Part shown: positions 1 to 9,139 of the stretch, in pieces
Layout of the letters: each line of letters opens with the position of its first letter
Numbering within the stretch: the first letter of the stretch is position 1
Assembly (NCBI RefSeq): GCF_000023865.1
Contig: NC_013159.1
Location: 894,001 to 958,000 of the forward strand
Length of the DNA: 64,000 nt
Direction: 5' to 3'
Origin: Saccharomonospora viridis DSM 43017
Lineage (GTDB): Bacteria > Actinomycetota > Actinomycetes > Mycobacteriales > Pseudonocardiaceae
Translations under genes and position numbers: made by a program
The notes under the pieces: model-generated
Told to the model about the DNA's origin: nothing
What the model saw: only the letters and a program-made list of their open reading frames with translations
The model's database searches: none

Positions 1-610
1 TGTCCTTGCGCAGCAGCACGGCGACGACCAGGGCGATCGTCGTCACCCCGAGACCCGCCACCACCGTGCCGCCCAGGCCGAGGTGATCGACGACCCACGC
101 GAGTGTCTTGCGGCTGCGTGACTCGGGATCGGCCAGGACGGTGGCGGCGAACACCGCCGCCACGGCGCCCACCCCGGCCAGGGCCCAGCGGCCGCGACGC
201 TCGTCGAGTCCGGTGCGATGCACGATCATGCGCCCCGCGCGCAGGATCCGCCGTACCCGCAGGATGCGGAACGCCCCGAGCATCAACAGGATCCGTAACA
301 CCTGTGTCGGGCCGATGACGAACACCACTGCGGGCACGGTGATCGCGACGATCAGCAGCTGGGCCCGATAGCGTCGCACGAACAGGCGTACGCTGCCGCT
401 GAACCACAACAGCGCGGCCGATTCGCCCACCAACACGGCGAGGGAGAGCCAGTTGAGCACCCTGCCGACCACGCCGGGGAGGCCGGGTGCGGTGGTGAGG
501 AAGACCGCGGGTATCGACAGGAGCGCGGCAGCCAGGACGGGGACGGCCAGGGATTGTTGAATCCGTCGGGCACGGTCGTCGTCCGGGGCGGTACGGCGCA
601 TCAGCCGCAT
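1..610 (-). CDS. Voltage-sensor-like integral membrane protein (3' end outside window)
   Basis: An uninterrupted frame of about 203 codons runs off the left edge. Translation shows several hydrophobic helices, then a segment L-R-I-L-L-M-L-G-A-F-R-I-L-R-V-R-R-I-L-R-A-G-R with arginine about every third residue, as in the S4 helix of voltage-gated channels. Two further hydrophobic segments follow before the edge. The S1-S4 reading is inference from hydropathy and the S4-like motif; a pore loop would lie outside the window. The start is ATG at 610 or, three codons on, ATG at 601. It could instead be a voltage-sensor-only protein or an unrelated polytopic protein. Confidence 0.7.
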   Translation of the reverse strand, partial: MRLMRRTAPDDDRARRIQQSLAVPVLAAALLSIPAVFLTTAPGLPGVVGRVLNWLSLAVLVGESAALLWFSGSVRLFVRRYRAQLLIVAITVPAVVFVIGPTQVLRILLMLGAFRILRVRRILRAGRMIVHRTGLDERRGRWALAGVGAVAAVFAATVLADPESRSRKTLAWVVDHLGLGGTVVAGLGVTTIALVVAVLLRKD

Positions 611-672
611 GACGGTACACGGCGTCGGTCCGGTTCGACCCACTGGACCGGTATGTCAGGGATGGCGGGTTC

Positions 673-715
673 GACTACGCGGACCGTGGGCGCGGCTACG
701 CAGGGTGTGGACGCG
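673..715. repeat. Degenerate copies of the 21-bp repeat family
   Basis: Two diverged units lie 21 bp apart (GACTACGC at 673 and GGCTACGC at 694). The second continues as GGCTACGCAGGGTGTGGACG, close to the junction sequence of the clean arrays at 29499, 50518 and 62184. It lies just beyond the stop codon of the ACT-domain gene. Confidence 0.5.
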
Positions 716-731
716 AGATGTTGGGAGAGGT

Positions 732-1400
732 TCAGCCTTGCAGGACCACCGTCACGATGCCGGCGAGGTGAGCCAGGCGTGCGACCTCGGCGGCGCGGAA
801 CATCGGTCCTCCGGGCCGGCCCACCAGAAGTGCCCGTTCGGGTTTGCCGATGGGGGTGGCGGCGAGTTCGGTGCCGAGTTCGCGCCACATCTCGGGCACC
901 CACGGCGCTTCGGCGTCCAGCACGGTGGCGTGTTCCAACGGCAGCCACGGCAGTTCACCCAATGGTGCTTCCGGTGCGGCGGTGGACGACGCCAGCCGGG
1001 TGACGCCGCTGTCCCCGTCGTCCTCACTGCCGACCTCCACGACGATCGACCACCCGGCTCGCACGATCCGGGGAACCCCGTCGGCCAACAGTTCGAGTCC
1101 GGACTCGGGCTGAGAGGCGATCGCCTCGACGAGTTCGAGCTCTCGGTGTGTGTCGAGGACACCCGCGTACGGCCGCACGGCGTCGACCTCGACCCCGTCG
1201 ACGCTCTCGGCCGCGGTGATGAGCGTGTCGGGCAATCGACCGGCGGGAAGCTCGACCACGAAGTCGTCGATCGCGATACCGTTGCCCCGCTCGACGACGT
1301 TGACACTGAGAATGTCGGCTCCCGCCATGCCCAGGGCGCTGGCCACGGCGCCGAGAGTCCCAGGAGCGTCCGGGAGCTGAACCCGGATCAGGAAAGACAA
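732..1400 (-). CDS. ACT-domain protein (Rv3013-like)
   Basis: This 222-residue protein begins with a clear ACT domain (about residues 1-75, with P-D-A-P-G-T-L-G-A-V-A and the G-A-D-I-L-S-V-N-V-V strand), the small-molecule-binding fold of amino-acid-responsive proteins. The rest is unassigned. The start is TTG at 1400, preceded by an AAAGGGG ribosome-binding site. It is divergent from gatC, the arrangement remembered for Rv3013/gatC in M. tuberculosis. The ligand is unknown; amino-acid sensing is inferred from the fold. Confidence 0.85.
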   Translation of the reverse strand: MSFLIRVQLPDAPGTLGAVASALGMAGADILSVNVVERGNGIAIDDFVVELPAGRLPDTLITAAESVDGVEVDAVRPYAGVLDTHRELELVEAIASQPESGLELLADGVPRIVRAGWSIVVEVGSEDDGDSGVTRLASSTAAPEAPLGELPWLPLEHATVLDAEAPWVPEMWRELGTELAATPIGKPERALLVGRPGGPMFRAAEVARLAHLAGIVTVVLQG

Positions 1401-1612
1401 CGTGAACCCCTTTCCTCGGCCAGCGTCCTCACCTCTTCATGCTCACGTTCACCGACCGATGATTGTGACAGTTCGGGCTCCTGTGTGGGTAGTCGCTGTC
1501 GGGGCCGGACCCGAGACGAGCGAATGACACCGCAGGTCATAGACTGCCTTGGGTAACACCCGAATCGGCAACGTCTGAGTTGAGAATCGAGAACACCCCG
1601 GGAGTCGCCCGC

Positions 1613-1912
1613 GTGTCGAACATTTCCCGCGACGAGATCGCGCATTTGGCCAAGCTGGCGCGAATGAATGTCACTGAGGAAGAGCTGGACCTTTTCGTGG
1701 GCCGGCTCGACCAGGTCCTGAACGAAGTGGCGAAGGTCAGCGAGGTCGCGTCCGACGACATTCCGCCGATGACGCACGCCGTCGCGTTGACCAATGCCTT
1801 CCGTGACGACGAGGTGCGGCCGGGGCTGAGTCAGGAAGAGGCGCTGTCGGGTGCTCCGGCGGTGGAGGACGGCAGGTTCCGGGTGCCGCGCATTCTTGGG
1901 GAAGAGCAGTGA
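1613..1912 (+). CDS. gatC: Asp/Glu-tRNA amidotransferase subunit C
   Basis: GatC is the small subunit that holds GatA and GatB together in the enzyme converting Glu-tRNA(Gln) to Gln-tRNA(Gln). The 99-residue product starts [16 protein letters not shown], the family N-terminus, so I chose GTG 1613 over the in-frame start 33 bp upstream. The C-terminal half carries the R-D-D-E-V-R-P-G-L segment that lies along GatA. Its stop overlaps the gatA GTG (GTGA), indicating translational coupling. Confidence 0.96.
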   Translation: MSNISRDEIAHLAKLARMNVTEEELDLFVGRLDQVLNEVAKVSEVASDDIPPMTHAVALTNAFRDDEVRPGLSQEEALSGAPAVEDGRFRVPRILGEEQ

Positions 1913-3420
1913 CCGATCTGACGAGGCTGTCCGCCGCCGAATTGGCGGAGAAAATCCATTCGCGTGAGGTGTCCGCCGAGGAGGTGACCAAGGCTCATCT
2001 CGACCGGATCACCGAGGTGGACTCCGAGATCAACGCGTTCCTGCACGTCGACGCCGAGGGCGCGCTCGCCGCGGCGCGCGCTGTGGACGCCAGTCTGGCC
2101 AACGGCGAACAGCCGGCGTCGCCACTGGCGGGTGTGCCGCTGGCGTTGAAGGACGCCTTCACCACGCGTGGCATGCCGACGACGTGTGGTTCGCGGACGC
2201 TGGAGAACTGGGTCCCGCCGTACGACGCGACGGTGACGCGCAAGCTGCGTGAGGCGGGCGTGCCGATCCTCGGCAAGACCAACATGGACGAGTTCGCCAT
2301 GGGGTCCTCCACCGAGAACTCGGCGTTCGGTCCGACGCTCAACCCGTGGGACCTCACGCGTGTCTCCGGTGGTTCGGGTGGTGGTTCGGCGGCGTCACTC
2401 GCCGCGTTCGAGGCCCCGTTGGCCATCGGCACGGACACGGGGGGTTCCATCCGCCAGCCCGCTGCCCTCACCGGCACGGTCGGCGTCAAGCCGACGTACG
2501 GCGCTGTGTCGCGCTACGGGATGGTGGCGTTCTCGTCGTCCCTGGACCAGGGTGGTCCGTGCGCGCGCACTGTGCTCGACGCGGCCCTGCTGCACGAGAT
2601 CATCGCCGGTCACGACCCGCTCGACTCCACGTCGATCGACGTGCCGGTTCCAGCGTTGGCGGAGGCCGCCAGGCAGGGCGGCCGCGGTGATCTCTCGGGC
2701 GTGAAGGTCGGCGTGGTGCGTGAGCTGCGTGAGCTGGGTGGTGCGTCCTACCAGCCCGGTGTGGTGGCCTCGTTCGAGGCGGCTGTGGCCCAGCTGCGTG
2801 AGCTGGGTGCGGAGGTCGTCGAGATCTCGTGCCCGCACTTCCCCTACAGCCTGTCCGCGTACTACTTGATCGCGCCGAGCGAGTGTTCGTCGAACCTCGC
2901 CCGGTTCGACGCCATGCGGTACGGGTTGCGCGTGGCCGACGACGGTGAGCACAGTGCCGAGGAGGTCATGGCGGCCTCTCGCGAGGCCGGCTTCGGTCCC
3001 GAGGTCAAGCTCCGCATCATGCTGGGCACGTATGCGTTGTCTGCGGGTTACTACGAGGCCTACTACGGCTCGGCGCAGAAGGTGCGCACGTTGGTCGCGC
3101 GTGACTTCATGAACGCCTTCGAGCAGGTCGACGTGCTGGTGTCGCCGACGACGCCCACGACCGCGTTCCGGCTGGGAGAGCGGGCGGAACCGCTGGAGAT
3201 GTATCTGGCCGATCTGTGCACCATCCCGACGAACCTCGCGGGTAACACGGCGATGAGCGTGCCCAGCGGTCTGTCCGACGACGGTCTGCCGGTCGGATTG
3301 CAGATCATGGCGCCGGCTCTGGCCGAGGAGCGCCTGTACCGCGTCGGCGCGGCCTACGAGGCGGCCCGCGGTCCGGTGCTGGACGAGATGCCTGAGCTGA
3401 AGGGAGCGGCGGCGAAGTGA
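1909..3420 (+). CDS. gatA: Asp/Glu-tRNA amidotransferase subunit A
   Basis: GatA is the amidase subunit that releases ammonia from glutamine for the GatB reaction. The 503-residue protein has the amidase-signature triad: Lys81 (G-V-P-L-A-L-K-D), cis-Ser156 (G-G-S-G-G-G-S) and the nucleophile Ser180 ([11 protein letters not shown]). Spacing matches known GatA proteins. It starts with GTG inside the gatC stop and its own stop overlaps the gatB GTG, so gatC-gatA-gatB form one tightly coupled operon. Confidence 0.98.
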   Translation: MTDLTRLSAAELAEKIHSREVSAEEVTKAHLDRITEVDSEINAFLHVDAEGALAAARAVDASLANGEQPASPLAGVPLALKDAFTTRGMPTTCGSRTLENWVPPYDATVTRKLREAGVPILGKTNMDEFAMGSSTENSAFGPTLNPWDLTRVSGGSGGGSAASLAAFEAPLAIGTDTGGSIRQPAALTGTVGVKPTYGAVSRYGMVAFSSSLDQGGPCARTVLDAALLHEIIAGHDPLDSTSIDVPVPALAEAARQGGRGDLSGVKVGVVRELRELGGASYQPGVVASFEAAVAQLRELGAEVVEISCPHFPYSLSAYYLIAPSECSSNLARFDAMRYGLRVADDGEHSAEEVMAASREAGFGPEVKLRIMLGTYALSAGYYEAYYGSAQKVRTLVARDFMNAFEQVDVLVSPTTPTTAFRLGERAEPLEMYLADLCTIPTNLAGNTAMSVPSGLSDDGLPVGLQIMAPALAEERLYRVGAAYEAARGPVLDEMPELKGAAAK

Positions 3421-4922
3421 CGACTGTTGCCGACCTGATGGACTACGACGAGGTCGTCGAGAAGTACGACCCGGTGCTCGGGCTCGAGGTGCACGTCGAG
3501 CTCAACACGAAGACCAAGATGTTCTGCGGCTGCCCGAACGAGTTCGGGGGTGAGCCGAACACGCACGTGTGCCCCACGTGTCTCGGCCTTCCCGGCGGGT
3601 TGCCCGTGGTCAACGGCAAGGCGGTCGAGTCGGCCATCCGGATCGGCCTGGCGCTGAACTGCGAGATCGCCGAGTGGTGTCGGTTCGCCCGGAAGAACTA
3701 CTTCTATCCGGACATGCCGAAGAACTTCCAGACCTCGCAGCACGACGAGCCGATCGCGTTCAACGGTTACCTCGACGTGGTGCTCGACGACGGCGAGGTC
3801 GTGCGGGTGGGCATCGAACGTGCCCACATGGAGGAGGACACCGGCAAGTCGTTGCACGTCGGTGGTACCGCCGGGCGGATCCACGGTGCCGAGCACTCGC
3901 TGCTGGACTACAACCGTGCGGGCGTGCCGCTCATCGAGATCGTCACCAAGCCCATCGAGGGCGTGGGGGAGCGGGCGCCGGAGGTCGCGCGGGCGTACGT
4001 GACGGCCCTGCGGGATCTGCTGCGCGCCATGGACGTCTCCGACGTGCGCATGGACCAGGGGTCGCTGCGGTGTGACGCCAACGTGTCGCTGCGCCCGAAG
4101 GGCTCGACCGAGTTCGGGACCCGCACGGAGACGAAGAACGTCAACTCGCTGCGCAGCGTCGAGCGCGCTGTGCGGTACGAGATGATGCGCCAGGCTGGGG
4201 TGCTGGCCGCGGGTGGCACCGTGACGCAGGAGACCCGCCACTTCCAGGAGGCCGACGGCACCACGTCGCCCGGGCGCCCCAAGGAGACCGCGGAGGACTA
4301 CCGCTACTTCCCCGAACCGGACCTGGTGCCCGTCGCGCCGTCGCGGGAGTGGGTGGAGGAGCTGCGCAAGACGTTGCCCGAACTGCCGTGGGAGCGTCGT
4401 AAGCGCATCCAGCAGGAGTGGAACCTCACCGACGAGGAACTGCGGGACCTGTTCAACACGGGTGCCGTCGACCTCGTGGCGGCGACGGTGGAGGCCGGTG
4501 CCAAGCCGGGCGAGGCGCGCAGCTGGTGGGTGCAGTACCTGACCCAGCAGGCCAACGCCCGGGGGGTGGAGCTCAGCGAACTGCCGATCACCCCGGCCCA
4601 GGTGGCGCGTGTGATCGAACTCGTCAACTCCGGTGAGCTGACGAACAAGCTCGCGCGCGAAGTGGTCCAAGGCGTGTTGGCCGGTGAGGGCGAACCCGAC
4701 GAGGTCGTGGAGCAGCGCGGTCTCAAGGTGGTCTCCGACGACTCGGCCCTGATCGCCGCCGTCGACGAGGCCCTCGCCGCACAGCCGGACGTGGCCGACA
4801 AGATCCGCGGCGGCAAGGTGCAGGCCGCAGGTGCCATCGTCGGTGCGGTGATGAAGGCGACCAAGGGACAGGCCGACGCCAAGCGCGTGCGGGAGCTGGT
4901 CCTGGAAAGGGTCGGCGCCTGA
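3417..4922 (+). CDS. gatB: Asp/Glu-tRNA amidotransferase subunit B
   Basis: GatB binds the mischarged tRNA, phosphorylates the glutamyl group and transfers ammonia from GatA. The 501-residue protein has the catalytic-core start [10 protein letters not shown], a zinc site with Cys37, Cys39, Cys52 and Cys55, and a C-terminal GatB/YqeY helical domain for tRNA recognition. GTG start overlapping gatA by 4 bp. With the GluRS and tRNA-Gln at 31.7-34.3 kb it makes up the indirect route to Gln-tRNA. Confidence 0.98.
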   Translation: MTTVADLMDYDEVVEKYDPVLGLEVHVELNTKTKMFCGCPNEFGGEPNTHVCPTCLGLPGGLPVVNGKAVESAIRIGLALNCEIAEWCRFARKNYFYPDMPKNFQTSQHDEPIAFNGYLDVVLDDGEVVRVGIERAHMEEDTGKSLHVGGTAGRIHGAEHSLLDYNRAGVPLIEIVTKPIEGVGERAPEVARAYVTALRDLLRAMDVSDVRMDQGSLRCDANVSLRPKGSTEFGTRTETKNVNSLRSVERAVRYEMMRQAGVLAAGGTVTQETRHFQEADGTTSPGRPKETAEDYRYFPEPDLVPVAPSREWVEELRKTLPELPWERRKRIQQEWNLTDEELRDLFNTGAVDLVAATVEAGAKPGEARSWWVQYLTQQANARGVELSELPITPAQVARVIELVNSGELTNKLAREVVQGVLAGEGEPDEVVEQRGLKVVSDDSALIAAVDEALAAQPDVADKIRGGKVQAAGAIVGAVMKATKGQADAKRVRELVLERVGA

Positions 4923-4924
4923 CC

Positions 4925-5467
4925 GTGTCGACGCGCGACCGTCGGAAGCCGGGATGGTCGCCCGCTCAGGTGTCATGGCGCGAGTGGCTCGGCCTCGCGG
5001 CCGGGCTGCTCGCCGTCGCGTCGTTGTTCCTGCCGTGGACGCAGTTGAGCTCCGCCAATCCCGAGGTGAGTGCCGCGCTGGCGGAGCTACCCGCCGAGGA
5101 CGTGTCCCGCTCGGTGTGGAAGGCGACGTTCTTCGGTTGGTTGGCCCCGCTGTTGGTGGCCATCTCCGGCGTGTGTGTCGTACTGCTCGGCCAGCGACCT
5201 CTGCTGCGTAGAAGCGGGCTACCGCAGTTGTGGTTGATCGCCGCCTCGGTGGCCGCGTGTGCGACGGTGTTGGCCTGGGTGTTCGTCGAGTGGCAGTTCG
5301 GGGCGGAGCAGCGCGCTTTCCTCGCTGTGAGTGGGGTGAACTTCGACGCCGCGTCCGGCCGGTACCTGGGTGCCCTGGCGGTGTTGCTCTCGTTCGTGGG
5401 AGCCGTGCTCGACGTGCGGGCGGCCGTCAGTCGCGGCCGGAGCCGGAAGCGGGCTGCCGGACGATGA
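4925..5467 (+). CDS. Hypothetical four-helix membrane protein
   Basis: This 180-residue protein begins 2 bp after gatB with GTG and probably shares its transcript. It shows four hydrophobic segments (about residues 22-40, 68-88, 101-120 and 148-165), a basic N-terminus and a basic tail ending R-S-R-K-R-A-A-G-R. The loop after helix 1 (about residues 43-65) is probably extracytoplasmic. I recognise no family. Its 3' end overlaps the convergent lipoprotein gene by 41 bp. Confidence 0.75.
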   Translation: MSTRDRRKPGWSPAQVSWREWLGLAAGLLAVASLFLPWTQLSSANPEVSAALAELPAEDVSRSVWKATFFGWLAPLLVAISGVCVVLLGQRPLLRRSGLPQLWLIAASVAACATVLAWVFVEWQFGAEQRAFLAVSGVNFDAASGRYLGALAVLLSFVGAVLDVRAAVSRGRSRKRAAGR

Positions 5468-6617
5468 GCACGACGCGGTCGTCGCTGGACACCGGGTCAC
5501 CACCGTCCTTGTTGACCGTGCCCGCGACGGCGACGTCCTGAGTCACCTGGTCGAGGCTGCCGATCCGGCCGTAGCCGGGGCCGTTCCTGCCGTCCAACGT
5601 GGTCTGGGGGTCACCGCTGACCGAACCTTCCGCGGTGAGGGGGAGGTTTTGGATGTTGCCGGCCTCCTCCGTGGACACGGCGAGGGTGTCGGTCCAGTCG
5701 GAGCAACCACTGACCCCGGGTTTGTCCTTCCACGTCCACACGGGCGAGGTCAGTTCCTCGCCCGCTTCGATGCGGTACACCGCGTCGTGTCGTTCGGTCC
5801 GGTCGGTGACCCACAGTCGGGAGCCGTCCATGGCCTGGCACATCCCGCCGGGTGAGTGCAGGCCGCTGGCGTACACGGCCGAGTCGGCCTCGGGGTTGTC
5901 CTCGGCGGGTCTCCCCGACGCGTCGATGCGCAGGATCTTGCCCGCCAGCGACGTGCGATCGGCCGCGGCACGAGGGTTCCCCGCGTCTCCGGTGGCGACC
6001 AGCAGGGACCCGTCCGCGGTGGCCAGGAGCGCGCCTCCGTTGTTCTTCGGCCCCTTCGGGATTCCCGTGAGTACGGGTTTGGCCGATTGTCCCTCGGCGA
6101 ACCGGACGACCCGGTTGTCGGTGGACGTCGTGACGTAGGCGAAGACGAGGCCGTCCTCGGCGTAGGTGGGGGAGAGCGCGAGCCCGGTCAGTCCCCCGTC
6201 TCCGGCGGCCTGGACGTCGAGAGCGGCGAATTCGCGTTCTTCTCCGTCGGTGTTGACGAGGAACACCCGGCCACTGCGTCGTTCCCCGGCGAGCGCGGTG
6301 ACGCTGGAGCCGTCCGAGGGCAACGCCGCGACGGCCGACACGGTGTCCAGACAGGTGGCGATGACCGCCTTGTCGAAGTCGGTGCAGCCCTCGGGGGGAC
6401 GCATGGGAGTCGTGGAGGTCGAGGGGGGATCGGGGATGACGTTGGGGCCGGCTTCGGGCAACTGTGGTTGGGGTCCGGCCTCGGCGGTGAGTTCGGGTGC
6501 CGCGTGCCAATCGGTGGCGGCGGTGGAGTCGTCGAATTCGGCGCACCCCGCAAGCCCCAACGCGGCACAGGCCACGACGGTCATCGGCCACGAGCGTCTC
6601 GGAGCTGCCCTGCGCAC
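5427..6617 (-). CDS. LppZ-like lipoprotein with sugar-dehydrogenase beta-propeller
   Basis: The product (about 396 residues) has a lipoprotein signal: basic N-terminus, hydrophobic stretch and lipobox L-G-L-A-G-C. The mature part resembles the soluble glucose/sorbosone dehydrogenase propeller (G-D-G-G-L-T-G-L-A-L-S-P, Y-A-S-G-L-H-S-P-G-G-M, W-T-W-K-D). It takes the place of M. tuberculosis lppZ (Rv3006). I prefer GTG 6617, which starts M-R-R-A-A-P-R-R-S-W right before the hydrophobic core, over the start at 6683, which nearly abuts the divergent gene. Substrate and PQQ dependence are unknown. Confidence 0.85.
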   Translation of the reverse strand: MRRAAPRRSWPMTVVACAALGLAGCAEFDDSTAATDWHAAPELTAEAGPQPQLPEAGPNVIPDPPSTSTTPMRPPEGCTDFDKAVIATCLDTVSAVAALPSDGSSVTALAGERRSGRVFLVNTDGEEREFAALDVQAAGDGGLTGLALSPTYAEDGLVFAYVTTSTDNRVVRFAEGQSAKPVLTGIPKGPKNNGGALLATADGSLLVATGDAGNPRAAADRTSLAGKILRIDASGRPAEDNPEADSAVYASGLHSPGGMCQAMDGSRLWVTDRTERHDAVYRIEAGEELTSPVWTWKDKPGVSGCSDWTDTLAVSTEEAGNIQNLPLTAEGSVSGDPQTTLDGRNGPGYGRIGSLDQVTQDVAVAGTVNKDGGDPVSSDDRVVLIVRQPASGSGRD

Positions 6618-6689
6618 AATGGTCCAGCCTAGGGCGTCGGGCGTGAACCTTCGGTAAGCGGGGCTGATGAAATCGGCCACCATGGGTGT

Positions 6690-7601
6690 GTGACGATCAC
6701 TGTTCTCGTTCCGGACGACGACGGCGTGGCCGCGCTGTCGGAAGTGGCCGGGGTACGACCGGTGCGATACAGCCTCGACGAACCGTTGCCGGCGGAGGCC
6801 GCCGAGGCCGAGGTGCTGATCCCGGGGGCCCGAGCCGCCGATGTGCTACCGCTGCTCGAGAAGACACCCAGGTTGCGGCTGATCCAGTTGTTGTCGGCCG
6901 GTGCGGAGGACTGGACGGGGGTCCTTCCGGAGGGTGTGCTGTTGTCCACCTGCCGTGGTGCACACGGTGGGAGTACGGCCGAGTGGGTGATGGCGGTCCT
7001 GCTGTCGTGGTGCCGACGACTGCCGGAGTTCGCCGAGGCGCAGCGGGCTCGCCGATGGTCCCGACTCGTCTCCGACACGCTTCAGGGCAAGCGGGTCCTC
7101 ATCGTGGGGGCGGGGGACCTCGGACAGCAGTTGCGTCGCAGGCTGGAGCCGTTCGACGCGTGGGTGACGATGGTGGGACTGTCGGCCCGCGACGACATCC
7201 ACGGAGTCGAAAAGCTGCCCGCGCTCCTGCCCGAGGCCGACGTCGTGGTGTTGTTGGTGCCGTTGACCACCCGGACCCGGGGGATGGTCGACGCGAAGTT
7301 CCTCGCGTCCCTTCCCGATGGGGCGTTGCTGGTGAACGCTTCCCGAGGGCCGGTCGTGGACACCGCGGCCTTGTTGGCCGAGTTGGAGTCGGGACGGCTG
7401 GAGGCGGCGTTGGACGTCACGGACCCGGAGCCGTTGCCGGAGGACCATCCGTTGTGGGGGTTGCCGAACGTGGTCATCACCCCGCATGTCGGCGGTGCGG
7501 TGGTGGACGCGCGTCGGCGTTCCTACGTGGTCGCGGCGGCGGAGATCGGACGATACGTGCGGGGTGAGCTGCCGAACAACCTCGTCCGCGGTGAGTACTG
7601 A
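6690..7601 (+). CDS. D-isomer-specific 2-hydroxyacid dehydrogenase
   Basis: This 303-residue NAD(P)-dependent oxidoreductase interconverts 2-oxoacids and D-2-hydroxyacids. It has the Rossmann motif G-A-G-D-L-G, the N-A-S-R-G-P-V-V-D segment with the substrate Arg, the A-L-D-V-T-D-P-E-P-L-P segment (Glu/Asp region) and the catalytic His in I-T-P-H-V-G-G. It has no C-terminal ACT domain, unlike SerA at 21731. GTG start at 6690, divergent from the LppZ-like gene with about 70 bp between starts. Glyoxylate/hydroxypyruvate reductase is a likely role, unproven. Confidence 0.9.
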   Translation: MTITVLVPDDDGVAALSEVAGVRPVRYSLDEPLPAEAAEAEVLIPGARAADVLPLLEKTPRLRLIQLLSAGAEDWTGVLPEGVLLSTCRGAHGGSTAEWVMAVLLSWCRRLPEFAEAQRARRWSRLVSDTLQGKRVLIVGAGDLGQQLRRRLEPFDAWVTMVGLSARDDIHGVEKLPALLPEADVVVLLVPLTTRTRGMVDAKFLASLPDGALLVNASRGPVVDTAALLAELESGRLEAALDVTDPEPLPEDHPLWGLPNVVITPHVGGAVVDARRRSYVVAAAEIGRYVRGELPNNLVRGEY

Positions 7602-7697
7602 GCACCGGTAGCACACCATGGCCTGGCGGGAGGACCGGGTGGTCCCCCGAAGGGGGTCGGCCGGTGACCGGGCCGCGACCCGTGGGCCACGGCCAGG

Positions 7698-8192
7698 TCA
7701 GCGCAACATCGATCCGCCGAAGTAGTCGTCGTCGTCCAGATCGCTCTCCTCGCCGGTGGACTGCGGCGTGGACGGGGAAGCCGCATCGGACTTGGACGTG
7801 ATCGACGACGATGGGCCACCCGGCTCGATGATGTCGTCGAGGGCGTGACCCTCCTGGATCATCAGGTACGCCTGGCGCATGCCCTCGACACCGCCTTCCA
7901 ACGCCTTGCGGACCTGGGGATCGTCGAGGAACCGCCCGGCGGCGATGTCGTTCCAGGACAGATCGCCCTTGTCGATGCGGGCCTGGAGTTCGCGTAGTTC
8001 CTTGGGCGCGTCCTTGCTGCGGGCGTGCTCGGTGATCTGCTCGATGTCCTGCTGCGACAGCCCGCTCTTCGGGAGCTTGGCCTCCAGCTGTTTGGCGTTG
8101 CTGATACTGCGGTCGAGTCCGAGTTCCGCCTGTTCGAGTTGTGCCATCGCCGCGGCAATGCGCGGATCCCGGGAAAGGTCGGGACCGGTCAT
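7698..8192 (-). CDS. Hypothetical helical protein at the end of the Rhs cassette
   Basis: The 164-residue product has no membrane segment or signal peptide. Residues 1-120 are charged and predicted helical (repeated A-Q-L-E-Q-A, K-E-L-R-E-L-Q-A-R-I). Then comes a Ser/Thr/Pro-rich acidic linker ending D-L-D-D-D-D-Y-F-G-G-S-M-L-R. It is the last gene on the minus strand downstream of the Rhs toxin and lies 46 bp from the next unknown gene. I recognise no family. A chaperone or secretion accessory role is only a guess from position. Confidence 0.75.
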   Translation of the reverse strand: MTGPDLSRDPRIAAAMAQLEQAELGLDRSISNAKQLEAKLPKSGLSQQDIEQITEHARSKDAPKELRELQARIDKGDLSWNDIAAGRFLDDPQVRKALEGGVEGMRQAYLMIQEGHALDDIIEPGGPSSSITSKSDAASPSTPQSTGEESDLDDDDYFGGSMLR

Positions 8193-8238
8193 GATGAACC
8201 CCTAACGAGTTGAAGTCGATACCAATGACGAGTGAACG

Positions 8239-8679
8239 TCAGGGTCGACCACGTGACGTGACGATCCAGTTCTCGTCTTCTTCTTCGAATACGCCAACCA
8301 CCGTCCCGTCGGTGGGACAGACGGTGACGAATTCCAGTGAGCCGAATTCCGTCTGCAGCGCACGAAGGAACTCGCCGGGCGCCGCTGCGCGGACCCGGGC
8401 CCACGGCAACCTGAACGCACCGGGGCAGGTGGGGCTGAGGTGGAAGGCGTTGTCGTCGGTGAGAACGCCGACATCACGGGCGATGTCCCACCAGATTTGC
8501 TCGGTCCTCGCCACGCTGTCCGCCGTTTCGTGATCGACGCGGACGTCCGGTCGGACATCCAGGTGGATGACCGACCGGACGGCGCTTTCCGGTGTCACGC
8601 CCGCGACTGTCCACGCCTCGCCGAGCAGAGTCATGCCCGCCGCCTCAAGCAGTGTGGCCCGTTCGGCCCGAGAGGTCAT
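8239..8679 (-). CDS. Hypothetical protein, possible second immunity or accessory factor
   Basis: The 146-residue soluble protein shows no motif I can assign. It has a central W-W-D-I-A-R-D-V-G segment and an acidic stretch (F-E-E-E-D-E-N-W-I-V) near the C-terminus. Mixed alpha/beta composition, no signal peptide. It lies between the EF-Tu-like gene (94 bp upstream) and the helical hypothetical, all on the minus strand downstream of the Rhs gene. Small unknown genes behind Rhs toxins are often immunity genes; that is the only basis for a role. Confidence 0.75.
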   Translation of the reverse strand: MTSRAERATLLEAAGMTLLGEAWTVAGVTPESAVRSVIHLDVRPDVRVDHETADSVARTEQIWWDIARDVGVLTDDNAFHLSPTCPGAFRLPWARVRAAAPGEFLRALQTEFGSLEFVTVCPTDGTVVGVFEEEDENWIVTSRGRP

Positions 8680-8773
8680 CGCGTTCGCCTCGCGCCTCGG
8701 GCACCGGACGGGTGGTCCGTTGAGCTTGCGTCGTGAGGCCGTTCAGGATGTGCGCTCCGTGCGCCGAGCCGCA

Positions 8774-9139
8774 TCACGCCTGCTCGTCCTCGGTCAGCAC
8801 CTCGGTGATGACGGCGTGGGCGACCTGTTTCGGACCTTCCAGAATGACCAGTTCAGCGCCTTCGTGGAGGTACGGCCGAGCCAGTTCGGGGGCGAGGAAG
8901 CCGACCTTGACGAGCTCGGTGGTCTGTGGCGTCGGATCGATCCGCTGCAACAGAACGCTGACGGTCCTGGGGTCCGTGGCGGGCCACCCCGGTTCCGATT
9001 CGACCGCATCACCGGTCCGGAACGTCGTCGTCGACGCATAGACCGGTGCCGACGGGGGCCCGGAACGCCGCCCGCCCTGCTCCGGGGGAAGCCATGTCAC
9101 GGTGGCGAGGGCGAGCGGGTTCTCGATGTTCTCAAGCAT
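8774..9139 (-). CDS. Putative Rhs immunity protein, EF-Tu domain III-like
   Basis: The 121-residue protein follows the Rhs toxin, and its ATG at 9139 overlaps the toxin stop by 8 bp, so the two are coupled. The sequence resembles the third (beta-barrel) domain of elongation factor Tu. It has V-T-W-L-P-P-E-Q-G-G-R-R, where EF-Tu has L-S-K-D-E-G-G-R-H, then T-T-F-R-T-G-D against F-R-T-T-D. It ends I-L-E-G-P-K-Q-V-A-H-A-V-I-T-E-V-L against I-R-E-G-G-R-T-V-G-A-G-V-V-A-K-V-L. No GTPase domain. The coupling argues for immunity; the fold is my motif reading. An in-frame start further upstream lies inside the toxin gene and is less likely. Confidence 0.8.
   Translation of the reverse strand: MLENIENPLALATVTWLPPEQGGRRSGPPSAPVYASTTTFRTGDAVESEPGWPATDPRTVSVLLQRIDPTPQTTELVKVGFLAPELARPYLHEGAELVILEGPKQVAHAVITEVLTEDEQA

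Noticed and set aside
3354-4976. 540-codon minus-strand frame opposite gatB
   Set aside because: Complement shadow of gatB; His/Leu/Arg-rich product without domains.
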